From Candidatus Goldiibacteriota bacterium HGW-Goldbacteria-1 (lineage in GTDB: Bacteria; Oederibacteriota; PGYV01), in assembly GCA_002839855.1 (NCBI GenBank), contig PGYV01000015.1, positions 1 through 64,000 of the forward strand: 64,000 nucleotides of DNA, written 5' to 3'. The notes under the pieces were generated by a model. The model saw nothing but the letters and a program-made list of their open reading frames with translations, did no database searches and was not told the DNA's origin. The number at the start of each line of letters is the position of its first letter. Position 1 is the stretch's first letter. The position numbers and the translations under genes are program-made. Shown one piece after another: positions 44,758 to 54,447 of this stretch.

Positions 44758-45870
44758 ATGAAAAAAACAGGTGTGCTTATATTGGCTGCGGTTTTGTGCG
44801 TTTTTTTTATTTCATGCGCGTCTGCCGCAAAAAAAATATCGGTTGTAAAAGCAACTGATGAAGAGCAGATAATAAGGGACCAGGTGGAAGAAACACCCGT
44901 ACCCACGCCTTCTGCCGCAACGGCCGCTGCTGCTGAAAAGGTTGAATTAAGTGAATATATTGTACAAAAGGGCGACTCTTTGTGGAAAATATCCAGAAGT
45001 TATTATGGTAAAGGGGCGCTGTATCCTTCCATTGCTGATACCAATTCGGTTAATAATCCGGATTTGATTTTTGAAGGAAAAAAACTATTAATCCCCGCGC
45101 CTAAATACGCTGTTATGCCGGCCCCTACAAGAGCGGTACCGGCAAATGTTAAGTCCAAAAGCGGTTTTGAATACAGGGTCTCTTCCAATACAAGGGCTTT
45201 TGGCGTGGGGGAAAAACTTGTGTATGCCGTAAAATATTTTAATGTCACAGCCGGTATTGGGGTTCTGGAAATTGAAAATATGGTGGAAATAAACGGCAGA
45301 AAAGTATATAAGCTTGGCGCGCTTGCCCAGACAGCGCCGTTCTTTGAAAGCTTTTTCCGCGTTCGCGACCGCATTGAATCATATATAGATATAGTGGGAT
45401 TGTTTTCGTGGAAGTACAGCAAGAAACTTGAAGAGGGCGCCTACAGGGCGAACACCGCGATAGAATTCAACCACGAAAAGGCAATTGCCACCAAGCATAC
45501 AGGCGAGACCTATAAAATTGTCCCATTCACGCAGGATGTCCTGTCAGAACTTTATTACTACCGCACCTTTGACCTTTCGCCGGGCAAAAATGACGAGGTT
45601 TATATTGACGTATGCGCGGACGACGGTAAGTCTTATCAGATTGTCGTGAAAAAATTAAGGTATGAAACAGTGACGGTTGACGCGGGCACGTTTGACTGCG
45701 TTGTGGTTCAGCCCTTTTTAAAATTTGAAGGTATTTTTAAACAGGCAGGTGATGTGGTAATCTGGATGACAAATGACGGTAATAAAGTGCCGGTAAAAGT
45801 GGAAAGCAAAATCCCCATCGGCGCCATATACGCGGAACTTCAGAATGCAACGGTAGTTCAGGCAAGGTAG
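44758..45870 (+). CDS. Lipoprotein with LysM and DUF3108 domains
   Basis: In-frame ATGs are at 44740 and 44758; the second gives a clean lipoprotein signal (FFISCASA) and an AGAAGGG site upstream, so it is chosen (370 residues). The LysM domain YIVQKGDSLWKISRSYYG ends NNPDLIFEGKKLLIP. A DUF3108-like beta domain follows (FGVGEKLVYAVKYFNVTAG to VKVESKIPIGAIYAEL). LysM binds peptidoglycan; DUF3108 proteins are periplasmic and often lie beside LPS genes. Probably an envelope-assembly protein. Confidence 0.85.
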   Translation: MKKTGVLILAAVLCVFFISCASAAKKISVVKATDEEQIIRDQVEETPVPTPSAATAAAAEKVELSEYIVQKGDSLWKISRSYYGKGALYPSIADTNSVNNPDLIFEGKKLLIPAPKYAVMPAPTRAVPANVKSKSGFEYRVSSNTRAFGVGEKLVYAVKYFNVTAGIGVLEIENMVEINGRKVYKLGALAQTAPFFESFFRVRDRIESYIDIVGLFSWKYSKKLEEGAYRANTAIEFNHEKAIATKHTGETYKIVPFTQDVLSELYYYRTFDLSPGKNDEVYIDVCADDGKSYQIVVKKLRYETVTVDAGTFDCVVVQPFLKFEGIFKQAGDVVIWMTNDGNKVPVKVESKIPIGAIYAELQNATVVQAR

Positions 45871-45917
45871 TTATTGGTTTATATTTTTGTTGTTATGATG
45901 TGGTATTTGTTTTCGTA

Positions 45918-45942
45918 GGGGCAGCGCTCCCGCGCTGTCCGG
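45918..45942. repeat. Class A hairpin repeat (third copy)
   Basis: GGGGCAGCGCTCCCGCGCTGTCC lies in the 45871-46099 spacer. It has one change from the 2018 copy (GGGACAGCGC becomes GGGGCAGCGC), which leaves a G-T pair in the stem. The adjacent 45966-46035 stretch contains 'agcctgcgaagcggaa' and 'agcttgcgagcggaag', a second imperfect direct repeat. Confidence 0.75.
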
Positions 45943-46099
45943 CAGTTTTGTTTTTGTCCTGGTTGGAGTGAGCCTGCGAAGCGGAAATCCCGGCAATAAA
46001 GCGAGCTTGCGAGCGGAAGCAGGCGGGATAGTCGCTTCCTTTTAGGGCGCGTGTTCTTTTAATTTAAATATAACATATAAAATCAATTTCCGCACGGAT

Positions 46100-47026
46100 G
46101 TGGCGGCGGCGCAGCAGGGGTATCAGGACAGCGTGCAGACATTTGCCGCGTCTGTGTCTTCTGAAACTGAATTTGACGGGATGAAGAAGACCCTTACTTA
46201 TGATTACGTCATGCAAACCAATGAAAACGGCGACAGTGAAGTTATGATAACCGGTACAGGCGCTTTGCAGATGCAGTTTTTGGTGGATACTGCGGCGGGT
46301 TCGGTTACTTATTTAATGGCTAACGGCACAACAAAAACATTCACGCTAACCCCGGAAGAAAAAGACGCTATTATGTCGCAGTACGCGGGGTTGGGAAGTT
46401 TTGGCGGATCTTCAATTAACACAATGTTTGCCGATAAAGACGGGAATAAATCATCTGACGTAAAACATCCAAGGGATTTAAGGGTAAAGGAAGCAGAAAC
46501 CGCGGATTATAAGGTAAGGGTGAAAAAAGAGTTTTTTGGGAATAAAGCGGTTGTGGAATATGAAAATAAGAAAATGGCGCTGATGAAAGAGGGTTTTGAC
46601 AGGAATATTATGATAGCAGAAGAAATCCCGGCAAAGAACGGTAAGGATAAAAAGATAAAGAAAAAGTATCTGCAAAAGTTAAGGGATGAAAAAGAGAACG
46701 TAAAAAGGCATATGATAGCGAAAAGGGTGGAAAAAATTAACCTTGATTCGGGAATAACGGAAGAGCAGGAATTTTATAATGAAGCAGGGGAAAAACTTGG
46801 ACATGTAACGGTAAAACGCAGGCATAAAATAAGAGCCGTACCGCGGCACAGGGGTGCGGGTGTGGCAGGGGTAAAAGAAAGGGAAATAGAAATGCCGGCA
46901 GAATCAGAAGTGGAAATGTCCTCCCCACAGGGAAAGGCTAAGACCAATATTGTGATGAGTAATATTAAGGTAAATGAGGATGTAAAGTTTGAATGGGTAA
47001 AGACAAAAAAGGAGGGGAAGAAATGA
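46100..47026 (+). pseudogene. LolA-like protein with missing N-terminus (possible decayed or misassembled start)
   Basis: From GTG 46100 there are 308 residues. FAASVSSETEFDGMKKTLTY and a C-terminal SPQGKAKTNIVMSNIKVNED resemble LolA-like sorting proteins, separated by a Lys/Glu-rich middle. Such proteins normally have signal peptides, but none is seen: the frame stays open upstream only to a TAG at 46043, reading KINFRTD with no ATG and no ribosome site. The spacer before it holds repeats. Either the 5' end was lost to a repeat-related rearrangement, or the true start is non-canonical. It is co-directional with the next gene, overlapping by 4 bp. Confidence 0.6.
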
Positions 47027-48243
47027 GAAAAATAATTTTAACGGTTTGTATTATAGGGGTAATATCAGCGGGTCTGCTGTACGCACAGGGAAAAAACGGT
47101 GTAACGGAGACGGCACAGCCATCTGCTGATACCACTACTGTACCCGTGGTAACCACGGCGGCAACTGTTTCTGTTGACACTAAAGAATCCAAAACCATAA
47201 AAACCGAAATTCAGTCTCCCGGTGTTGTGACAGAGTATAAAGAAGACGGGATAAAAGTCGTGACAATTAACCTGTCGGAAGTGGATGAAAACAAACTCCC
47301 GGAAAAGTATGAAGCAAAAGTAATCCTCGAAGCCCCGATATATGTTATGCCGGAAACTATAGAAGAACAAAAGAAATTCAAATCGGAAGAAGTCTATTTT
47401 CTTCAGTTAAATGAATATCCGCAAGCTTTCGATGTAAAAATTGATGCAAAAGGAAACATATACGTTCTTGATACGTATGCTGAAAAAATACATAAATTTA
47501 ATGATAAAGGTGTTCGTGTAAAACAGATACCCATTAAAGACACGATTAAAACCCACTTTGTAAAAGAAGGTGACGGGATAGGTTTTGATAAATTTAAAAA
47601 TGAAATAGCGATAAATAGTGGTCTTTATATTCGTGATACAGCATCTAGTATAATAGAGTCTATAGACGAAAACGGTAAGGTTCTTGAAACAATAGATGTT
47701 CCCAAAGAAATAAATGGAAAAAGTACAAGAAAGATGAAGATGTGGGCAGATGAGGAAGGGGTTAGAATTGGGGAAAGCAAGAGTATAAGGGGAGAGTGGA
47801 AGAGTGATAAGAAGATAAAAAGCAATAAAACGGAAGAAGTTGTAATAAAACAGATAGACGTTAAAGGTTTTAAAATAGAAAAAGGCGTTATAAAAATGAT
47901 AATAGTGCAAAACTCACCAAGCGCAATATCAAGTAAATTTATTGGGACTGACGCAAATAATAATATATTTATTTGGTTTTATGCTGGATTAGGGAAGGAA
48001 ACGGCAATAGTAAAAATTGACGCAGAAGGAAAGTTATTGTTTGCTAATCCGTATTGGAAATATATGTTTGGAAAAGAATGGTTTGATGAATGTGGGAATG
48101 CGCCGCAACCGTTATTGCTGAATTGGGAACAAAGCTTGCTGCTTGACGAGAATGGTAATTTATATATTTTTCAATTGATATGTTGTACAAAAAAGCAAGA
48201 TTGTGATCAGAAGATAAGAGTTATCCGGTTAAACGGAGTATAA
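47023..48243 (+). CDS. Secreted beta-propeller (6-bladed/NHL-like) protein
   Basis: The start is ATG 47023, with AAGGAGGGG just upstream; an ATG at 46993 is earlier but lacks a site. 406 residues with a signal peptide ending LYA. A Thr/Val-rich stretch is followed by a repeated FDVKIDAKGNIYVLDTYAEK blade and later similar blades (GNLYIFQLICCTKK). NHL-type propellers bind proteins or sugars. Codons and composition become AT-richer toward the end. The function is unknown. Confidence 0.65.
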   Translation: MRKIILTVCIIGVISAGLLYAQGKNGVTETAQPSADTTTVPVVTTAATVSVDTKESKTIKTEIQSPGVVTEYKEDGIKVVTINLSEVDENKLPEKYEAKVILEAPIYVMPETIEEQKKFKSEEVYFLQLNEYPQAFDVKIDAKGNIYVLDTYAEKIHKFNDKGVRVKQIPIKDTIKTHFVKEGDGIGFDKFKNEIAINSGLYIRDTASSIIESIDENGKVLETIDVPKEINGKSTRKMKMWADEEGVRIGESKSIRGEWKSDKKIKSNKTEEVVIKQIDVKGFKIEKGVIKMIIVQNSPSAISSKFIGTDANNNIFIWFYAGLGKETAIVKIDAEGKLLFANPYWKYMFGKEWFDECGNAPQPLLLNWEQSLLLDENGNLYIFQLICCTKKQDCDQKIRVIRLNGV

Positions 48244-48247
48244 TGAA

Positions 48248-48490
48248 ATGGATAAAAATTGTAAAAAAAATTTATTCTTCTTCCTGCTGTTATTATTTCC
48301 ATGGGTGATATTTTCTTTGGATGGAAATGCGATAATATCTAACGCCGATTTTTATAAAGATCTTAAATGGACATGTAATGATTGGAACGCAAGGGCTTCA
48401 AATACAGATGAACTTCCTGAAAATAATGATTTGGATTATCCGTTTTATCCTTCTGGCGCAGCTGTAAGTAGAGACTCGCAAAAAAAGTAA
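48248..48490 (+). pseudogene. Truncated secreted protein interrupted by the Y1-transposase element
   Basis: 80 residues: signal-like NLFFFLLLLFPWVIFSLDG, then WTCNDWNARASNTDELPENN, ending 5 bp before the left inverted repeat of the mobile element. The frame stops just at the junction (...SRDSQKK). After the right repeat, the A-rich DNA at 49635 could encode a Lys/Glu-rich remnant. No family was recognised. Truncation by insertion is inferred from position. Confidence 0.55.
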
Positions 48491-48494
48491 ACTG

Positions 48495-49634
48495 ACACCG
48501 TGCCTTGACTCATGACATTGTAAGAATAAATGCCAATAAAATATAGGGTTTCTCGTATTTGTGAGTGGTTTTGCATATTTTGTTTCAAAACATAGAGGGG
48601 AAAACAAATTATGAGCAGACAGTTACGTATTATATTTCCTGGAGCTGTATACCATATAGGTGCCAGGGGATATGAAAGAAGTTTTATTTTTAAGGACGAC
48701 AAAGAAAAGCAGCACTTTCTGGATATCTTGACCCGCGCATCAAAAAAATATGATTTTACAATTCACGCATACGCAATTATGGGCAACCATTATCACATCC
48801 TTGCGGAAACAAGCAGCCCTAATTTGTCGCAGGTAATGCACTATATTAACATGAGGTATGGCAAATATTATAATATCAGGCATAAGAGAAAAGGATATGT
48901 ATTTGAAAGAAGGTATAGTGCGTTTGTAATTCAAAAGGGAGAGGCTGTAAAAAGGCAGGTTCAATATATACATATGAACCCGATTCGCGCGAAAATAGAA
49001 AGCATTCTTGGCACGTATAAATGGACAAGCCACAACAGGTACGTTGGGATGGACAAGGAAAGCCCGGCAAAGTGTGATTATGTTCTTTCTCTTTTTGGCG
49101 AAGATACAAAAACCGCCACAGCGGCTTATGAAGAATATATGTGTAAATCTAAGGTTCTAAATAAGGTGCGGGTTGAAACGGGTATGTATGGGGTAGGTAT
49201 AATAGGCGATAAAAGTTTTGTGAAGAATGTAAAACTTTTGTTTGTCAATAAGAAGCTGTCTGAAGAAATAAACACAAGAAGCGAAATAAAAAAGATATTC
49301 GATTACAAAGAAATAATAAGGGCAGTTTGTGAATTCTATCAAATAACAGAGGTCTTATTGACGGCTAAAAAAGGGGCTTGGAACGTGTATAAAAAAGTCC
49401 TTATATATTTGCTGTCAGCAGATGGAGGATTAAGCGGAGCGGAAATAGGCCGGATGCTTGAAATACATCAAAGTTCAGTATCGAAAGCAATATCAAGAAT
49501 GGAGAAACAAATAAAGGCAATAAAGTGGAAAGCCGAGGAAATAGATAAAATACGTATTAAATACACGGTTTTAAAAGAAATGCTAATAAAATAAGGTGAA
49601 ATTTGTCATAATGTCATGAGTCAAGGCACGGTGT
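48495..49634 (+). mobile_element. REP-type/Y1 transposase element with 25-bp terminal inverted repeats
   Basis: The left end 48495-48519 (ACACCGTGCCTTGACTCATG...) is the exact reverse complement of 49610-49634. The single gene inside is a Y1 transposase. Total length is 1140 bp. IS200/IS605 elements usually have subterminal hairpins rather than perfect terminal repeats, so the boundary is unusual. No target duplication was noticed. Confidence 0.85.
48611..49594 (+). CDS. Y1 (REP-associated) tyrosine transposase with C-terminal DnaA-like HTH
   Basis: 327 residues, GAGGGG upstream of ATG. VYHIGARGYERSFIF, YAIMGNHYHILAE (the HUH motif) and YINMRYGKYYNIRHKRKGYV (catalytic Tyr) define the Y1/TnpA_REP family, followed by VQYIHMNPIRAKI. 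The C-terminal third has an HTH reading LSGAEIGRMLEIHQSSVSKA, as in TnpA variants with a DnaA-C-like domain. It cuts single-stranded DNA at hairpins. It lies in the mobile element that splits the preceding gene. Confidence 0.9.
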   Translation: MSRQLRIIFPGAVYHIGARGYERSFIFKDDKEKQHFLDILTRASKKYDFTIHAYAIMGNHYHILAETSSPNLSQVMHYINMRYGKYYNIRHKRKGYVFERRYSAFVIQKGEAVKRQVQYIHMNPIRAKIESILGTYKWTSHNRYVGMDKESPAKCDYVLSLFGEDTKTATAAYEEYMCKSKVLNKVRVETGMYGVGIIGDKSFVKNVKLLFVNKKLSEEINTRSEIKKIFDYKEIIRAVCEFYQITEVLLTAKKGAWNVYKKVLIYLLSADGGLSGAEIGRMLEIHQSSVSKAISRMEKQIKAIKWKAEEIDKIRIKYTVLKEMLIK

Positions 49635-49706
49635 TAAAAAAGAAAAAGAAGAAGAACCGCTAATTATAATTAATTCCAGCATATATATCACCCACAGGGA
49701 GAAATT

Positions 49707-50288
49707 ATGAAAGAATATTTCAGGCAAAATGTTGATGAAATTCGCGATGTTCAGGAAAAAAGTTTTGAAGCCCACAAGGATACCACCCTCCCAAAAATAG
49801 CTGACGCGATGCACAGCTGCCTGGCTGCAGGGAACAAGATAATGATATGCGGCAATGGGGGGTCGGCTTCTGATGCAATGCACATAGCGGCGGAATTTGT
49901 TGTGCGTTTAAAGGAAAACAGGCGTGCTTATCCCGCCATGGCATTATCAAATGACCCTGTGATTATAACCGCCTGCGGCAATGATTTGGGATATGAAATG
50001 ATATTCGCGCGCCAGGTAGAGGCTTTTGGAAAAAAAGGCGACGTGCTTATAGCGCTTTCCACATCGGGCAATTCCCCCAACGTTATAAAAGCGATAGAAG
50101 AATCCAAAAAACAGGGTGTTATAGTAATTGGTGTTACAGGCGAAGGCGGCGGGAAAATGGTATCTATGTGCGACGTACTGCTGGATATAAAATCAAAAAG
50201 CAGCGCCCGCATTCAGGAAACATACATGACCTTTCTTCATACCTTATGTTTCATCACCGAAAAAAGGCTGGCCGGCGAAAAAATATGA
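49707..50288 (+). CDS. gmhA: Sedoheptulose 7-phosphate isomerase
   Basis: 193 residues, SIS fold. CGNGGSASDAMHIAAEFVVR and LSTSGNSPNVIKAIE hold the sugar-phosphate binding residues, and SARIQETYMTFLHTLC contains the family's Glu/His region. First committed step of ADP-heptose synthesis. The stop overlaps the kinase start (ATGA at 50285). Confidence 0.94.
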   Translation: MKEYFRQNVDEIRDVQEKSFEAHKDTTLPKIADAMHSCLAAGNKIMICGNGGSASDAMHIAAEFVVRLKENRRAYPAMALSNDPVIITACGNDLGYEMIFARQVEAFGKKGDVLIALSTSGNSPNVIKAIEESKKQGVIVIGVTGEGGGKMVSMCDVLLDIKSKSSARIQETYMTFLHTLCFITEKRLAGEKI

Positions 50289-51268
50289 AAAACATAAAAA
50301 TATCATCACTTAAAAAGATAGTAGGCAGGTTTAAGGGGAAAAAGATACTTGTAGTGGGCGATCTTATGATAGATGAATATATCTGGGGGAATGTCTCCAG
50401 AATATCTCCGGAAGCGCCTATCCCGGTGGTGGAAGTATCGCGCGAAGAATCAAAACCCGGCGGCGCGGCCAACGTAATAATTAACCTTATCGCTATGGGC
50501 GCCAAAGTATATTGCGCCGGCGTGGTGGGCGCGGATGCCAATGCCCACAAACTTGAAAAATATTTCAGGGACCATAAAGTAAATTATACCGCACTTATTG
50601 AAGACACAAAAAGGCCTACCACAATAAAGACCAGAGTTATCGCGCATAACCAGCAGGTGGTAAGGATTGATAAAGAAAAAAAACTTGCCATCAGTTCCGC
50701 TATAAGGGAAAAGATGCTTACAAAACTTAAGCCTGTCATAAAAGAAATGGACGGCATAATACTTTCTGATTACAACAAGGGAATGATGACAAAAGAAATA
50801 GTGGACGGCGTAATGAAGGCAGCTGCGGGTAAAATAGTGGCGGTTGACCCCAAACCCCAGAATATGGCCCTTTTTAAAAATACCACGCTTATCACGCCTA
50901 ATAAAAAAGAAGCAGCCGGCGCGACAGGTATTGATATTGAAACAGAAAAAGATATTCTTACCGCGGGCAGTAAATTAAAAAAAGAGCTTGCTATAAAAGC
51001 GGTGCTTATTACACGCGGCGAAGACGGCATGTCCCTTTTTGAAGACAGCGGTATTTCGCACGTACCCACTGTTGCCCGTGAAGTGTTTGATGTGACAGGC
51101 GCCGGGGATACGGTTATATCGGTTGCCACGCTTGCGCTGTGCGCGGGCGCGGATTTTAAAGAAGCGGCGGTTTTGTCAAACGTAGCGGCAGGAATATCGG
51201 TTGCCGAAGTGGGCGTTTACGCGGTTACGGCAAAAGAATTAATTAATGAACTTAAGGACAAATGTTAA
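50285..51268 (+). CDS. hldA: D-glycero-beta-D-manno-heptose-7-phosphate kinase (canonical)
   Basis: The start at 50285 overlaps the gmhA stop; earlier in-frame starts lie inside gmhA. 327 residues, PfkB kinase. DLMIDEYIWGNVSRISPEAP, PGGAANVIINL, KTRVIAHNQQVVRID, VAVDPKPQN and EVFDVTGAGDT are standard HldA motifs. The kinase and adenylyltransferase halves, fused in E. coli HldE, are separate genes here. Confidence 0.93.
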   Translation: MKNIKISSLKKIVGRFKGKKILVVGDLMIDEYIWGNVSRISPEAPIPVVEVSREESKPGGAANVIINLIAMGAKVYCAGVVGADANAHKLEKYFRDHKVNYTALIEDTKRPTTIKTRVIAHNQQVVRIDKEKKLAISSAIREKMLTKLKPVIKEMDGIILSDYNKGMMTKEIVDGVMKAAAGKIVAVDPKPQNMALFKNTTLITPNKKEAAGATGIDIETEKDILTAGSKLKKELAIKAVLITRGEDGMSLFEDSGISHVPTVAREVFDVTGAGDTVISVATLALCAGADFKEAAVLSNVAAGISVAEVGVYAVTAKELINELKDKC

Positions 51269-51338
51269 TATAAATATAAGGCGAAGCGGAAAAGTTATAT
51301 AAAGTTCTGCCGTTATTGTCTGTTACTTTAGGAGCCCC

Positions 51339-51830
51339 ATGAACAAGGTGATTTTCAGCAGAAAAAAACTTATAGAAGAAGTTAAAAAAATAAAAAAATC
51401 CGGTAAAAAAGTGGTCTTTACAAACGGATGTTATGACCTGCTTCATGTGGGGCATATAAGGCTTCTTCAGAGCGCAGGAAAAAAAGGCGATGTATTAATT
51501 GTCGCCATTAACAGCGATGCTTCTGTCAGGCGTATAAAGGGTGAAAAAAGGCCACTGATAAATCAGAAAGAACGCGCCGAAACCCTGTCCGGCCTTGAAT
51601 GTATTGATATCGTAACTGTGTTTAATGAAGACGACCCTTTTAATATAATAAAAGACATATTGCCGGACATACTTGTAAAAGGCGGCGACTGGCCGCTGAA
51701 TAAAATAATAGGCAGTGATATAGTGATAAAAAACGGCGGCAAAGTGATGAACATAAAATATCAGGCGGGCAAATCCACCACTAACCTTGTAGGCAAAGTA
51801 GTAAGCGCGTATGGGACAAAACCGCTGTAA
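51339..51830 (+). CDS. hldC: HldC/RfaE2-like heptose 1-phosphate adenylyltransferase (2)
   Basis: 163 residues. VFTNGCYDLLHVGHIRLL (HxGH), then RPLINQKERAETLSG, VKGGDWPLNKIIGSD and a C-terminal KSTTNLVGKVVSAYG. This is the canonical partner of the kinase upstream. It lies 70 bp after hldA with an AGGAG-like ribosome site. Confidence 0.92.
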   Translation: MNKVIFSRKKLIEEVKKIKKSGKKVVFTNGCYDLLHVGHIRLLQSAGKKGDVLIVAINSDASVRRIKGEKRPLINQKERAETLSGLECIDIVTVFNEDDPFNIIKDILPDILVKGGDWPLNKIIGSDIVIKNGGKVMNIKYQAGKSTTNLVGKVVSAYGTKPL

Positions 51831-51845
51831 AATTTAAGGAGTCAT

Positions 51846-52574
51846 ATGAATATTATAGGAATAATTCCGGCAAGGTTAAAGTCGTCCCGCCTTCCCGAAA
51901 AAATGTTAAAAAAGATAAAAGGCAAAACTCTTATAGAATATGTTTATGAAAACGCGAAAAAAGCAAAATCGCTTAAAAAGCTGTACGTGGCTACGGACAG
52001 CGTAAAGATAAAAGAGGCAGTGGAGAGGTCAGGAGGGCTGGTTATTATGACTTCTTCCAAATGCAAGTCAGGTACGGAACGCATACAGGAAGCGTTAAAA
52101 ACGGTTAAAGCGAACATAAATGACATTGTTGTCAATATACAGGGGGATGAACCCCTGCTGGAGCCGAAACTTATAGATGCCGCTGTACAAGTGCTTGTCA
52201 ATGACGACAGGTATGACTGTGCCACTATTGCATCGCAGATAACGGATTCTTCGCATATAAAGGACCCGTCGTGCGTGAAGGTGGTAACGGACATGGACGG
52301 CGGCGCGTTATATTTTTCGCGCGCGGTTATCCCGTTTTCCAGGGACGGCAAAAAGGTTCCTGTGTTTAAACACATAGGCCTTTATGCCTACAGGAAAATG
52401 GTGCTTGACCGGTGGAACAGCATGAAGAGCTGCTACGAATCAGTGGAGAAGCTGGAGCAGTTAAGAATGCTGGAAAACGGAATGAAGATAAAAGTCATAA
52501 AGGCAAAAAGCAGGAGCGTAGGAATAGATACACCCAAAGATTTCGCGAACTTTAAAAAAATAATAACAGGATAA
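51846..52574 (+). CDS. kdsB: CMP-Kdo synthetase (3-deoxy-manno-octulosonate cytidylyltransferase)
   Basis: 242 residues. [34 protein letters not shown] and [12 protein letters not shown] (metal-binding) are KdsB motifs, plus [15 protein letters not shown] and [15 protein letters not shown]. It activates Kdo with CTP, which pyrG just downstream supplies. Cytoplasmic. Confidence 0.94.
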   Translation: MNIIGIIPARLKSSRLPEKMLKKIKGKTLIEYVYENAKKAKSLKKLYVATDSVKIKEAVERSGGLVIMTSSKCKSGTERIQEALKTVKANINDIVVNIQGDEPLLEPKLIDAAVQVLVNDDRYDCATIASQITDSSHIKDPSCVKVVTDMDGGALYFSRAVIPFSRDGKKVPVFKHIGLYAYRKMVLDRWNSMKSCYESVEKLEQLRMLENGMKIKVIKAKSRSVGIDTPKDFANFKKIITG

Positions 52575-52578
52575 AAAA

Positions 52579-54210
52579 ATGTCAAAATATATATTTGTAA
52601 CGGGAGGCGTTGTATCGTCTCTGGGCAAGGGAATAGCGGCATCTTCCATAGGCGCCCTGCTTGAAAGCAGGGGCTTAAGGATTGCAATGCAGAAATTTGA
52701 CCCATATATAAATGTGGACCCGGGCACAATGAGCCCTTTTCAGCACGGCGAAGTATATGTCCTTGATGATGGGGCGGAAACCGACCTTGACCTTGGCCAT
52801 TATGAAAGGTTTACATCGGCCTCTTTTTCGGCGCTTAATAATGTAACCACAGGCAAAATTTATCAGTCAATAATTGAAAAAGAAAGAAAAGGCGATTACC
52901 TGGGCAAGACAGTACAGGTGGTGCCGCACGTTACCAATGAAATAAAGAACAGGATAAAAATGGCCGCGCGTAAGGATATAGATGTGGTGATAGTTGAAAT
53001 TGGCGGCACAGTGGGCGACATTGAAAGCCTGCCGTTTCTGGAAGCTATAAGGCAGATGCAGATTGACGAAGGCCGCGACAACGTGCTTTTTGCGCACCTG
53101 ACGCTTGTTCCTTATATAAGGGCTGCCGGTGAAATTAAGACAAAACCCACGCAACACAGCGTAAGCGCCATGAGGTCAATTGGAATACAGCCGGGAATCC
53201 TGCTGTGCAGAAGCGAAAAGAAAATATCAAAAGGCGAAAGGGATAAAATAGCCCTGTTCTGCAACGTGGAAGAAAATGCCGTGATTCAGGCGCTGGATGT
53301 AAGCACCATATATGAAGTGCCAAGGATGTATCTTAATCAGAAGCTTGATGATATAATTTTAGAGAAACTTAAGATAAAAAAAGCGCGTAAAGCCGACCTG
53401 AAAAAATGGGACGCGATAGTCCGCAGGATAAAAAAACCGGCGCTGGAAACTGAAATTGCGGTTGTGGGAAAATACCTGGAAGTTCAGGACGCCTACAAAT
53501 CAATTAAGGAAGCCATTCTGCACGGCGGTATTGCCAATAACTGCAGGGTAAATATTAAATGGGTGGATTCTGAAACAATAGAAAAAGCGCCCGCGGCAGC
53601 AAAAGCGTTAAAAGGCGTATCCGGCATACTTGTACCGGGCGGTTTTGGCAACAGGGGAATTGAAGGCAAGATTAACGCGATTAAGTACGCAAGGGAAAAT
53701 AAAGTGCCGTTTTTTGGAATATGCCTTGGAATGCAGATGGCAGTCACGGAATTCGCGCGCAATGTATTAAAGTTAAAAGGCGCCAATTCCACTGAATTTG
53801 ACAGGGAAACTCCGTATCCTATAATCTCGCTTTTAGAAGAACAGAAGTGCGTAAAGGATATGGGCGGCACGATGAGATTAGGTTCATACCCGTGCAGGTT
53901 AAAGCCGGGTTCCAGAATTTATTCGGCGTATAAAGAAAAAGTGATATTTGAAAGACACAGGCACAGGTATGAATTTAACAGCATATTCAAAGAACGTATG
54001 GAAGAAAAGGGAATGACGGTTTCGGGATTATCTCCTGACGGGCTTTTAGCGGAAGCGGTTGAAATAAAAAACCATCCGTGGTTTGTGGCTGTACAGTATC
54101 ATCCGGAATTTAAGTCCAAACCTGTATCGCCGCACCCTCTTTTTAACGGGTTCGTAAAAGCGTCCGTGGCAAAAAATAAATTTAAAAAGGCAAAAGAAAT
54201 AAAGGGGTGA
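52579..54210 (+). CDS. pyrG: CTP synthase
   Basis: 543 residues with both domains: synthetase ([20 protein letters not shown]) and glutamine amidotransferase (catalytic C382 in [10 protein letters not shown]508 and E510 in VQYHPEF). It aminates UTP to CTP with glutamine. It lies between kdsB and kdsA, which use CTP and supply Kdo, a common bacterial arrangement. Confidence 0.97.
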   Translation: MSKYIFVTGGVVSSLGKGIAASSIGALLESRGLRIAMQKFDPYINVDPGTMSPFQHGEVYVLDDGAETDLDLGHYERFTSASFSALNNVTTGKIYQSIIEKERKGDYLGKTVQVVPHVTNEIKNRIKMAARKDIDVVIVEIGGTVGDIESLPFLEAIRQMQIDEGRDNVLFAHLTLVPYIRAAGEIKTKPTQHSVSAMRSIGIQPGILLCRSEKKISKGERDKIALFCNVEENAVIQALDVSTIYEVPRMYLNQKLDDIILEKLKIKKARKADLKKWDAIVRRIKKPALETEIAVVGKYLEVQDAYKSIKEAILHGGIANNCRVNIKWVDSETIEKAPAAAKALKGVSGILVPGGFGNRGIEGKINAIKYARENKVPFFGICLGMQMAVTEFARNVLKLKGANSTEFDRETPYPIISLLEEQKCVKDMGGTMRLGSYPCRLKPGSRIYSAYKEKVIFERHRHRYEFNSIFKERMEEKGMTVSGLSPDGLLAEAVEIKNHPWFVAVQYHPEFKSKPVSPHPLFNGFVKASVAKNKFKKAKEIKG

Positions 54211-54213
54211 AGA

Positions 54214-54447
54214 ATGGAAGAAAAGAAACCGGAACCGGTTAACAAGCAGGCGTTAGAGGCGGATATGCTGAAAATAATGCAGATGCACGACAAGTCCGCC
54301 CAGGAAAAGTATAACGCGATACAGGACCTTGCAAGAAAATACAATATGCCGCTTGAAAAGCTTTTAAAAAACATAATAACGGACTGGTGCAATGAAGACA
54401 AAGAAAAAAAGTTCAGCCAAAAAGGTAAGTTTAAAAAAATTCTTTGA
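54214..54447 (+). CDS. Small hypothetical acidic/basic protein between pyrG and kdsA
   Basis: 77 residues: highly charged, helical (NKQALEADMLKIMQMHDKSA), starting 4 bp after pyrG and overlapping kdsA by 56 bp in another frame. It lacks a signal or membrane segment. No family was recognised. The long overlap suggests either translational coupling or that kdsA really begins later. Confidence 0.55.
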   Translation: MEEKKPEPVNKQALEADMLKIMQMHDKSAQEKYNAIQDLARKYNMPLEKLLKNIITDWCNEDKEKKFSQKGKFKKIL

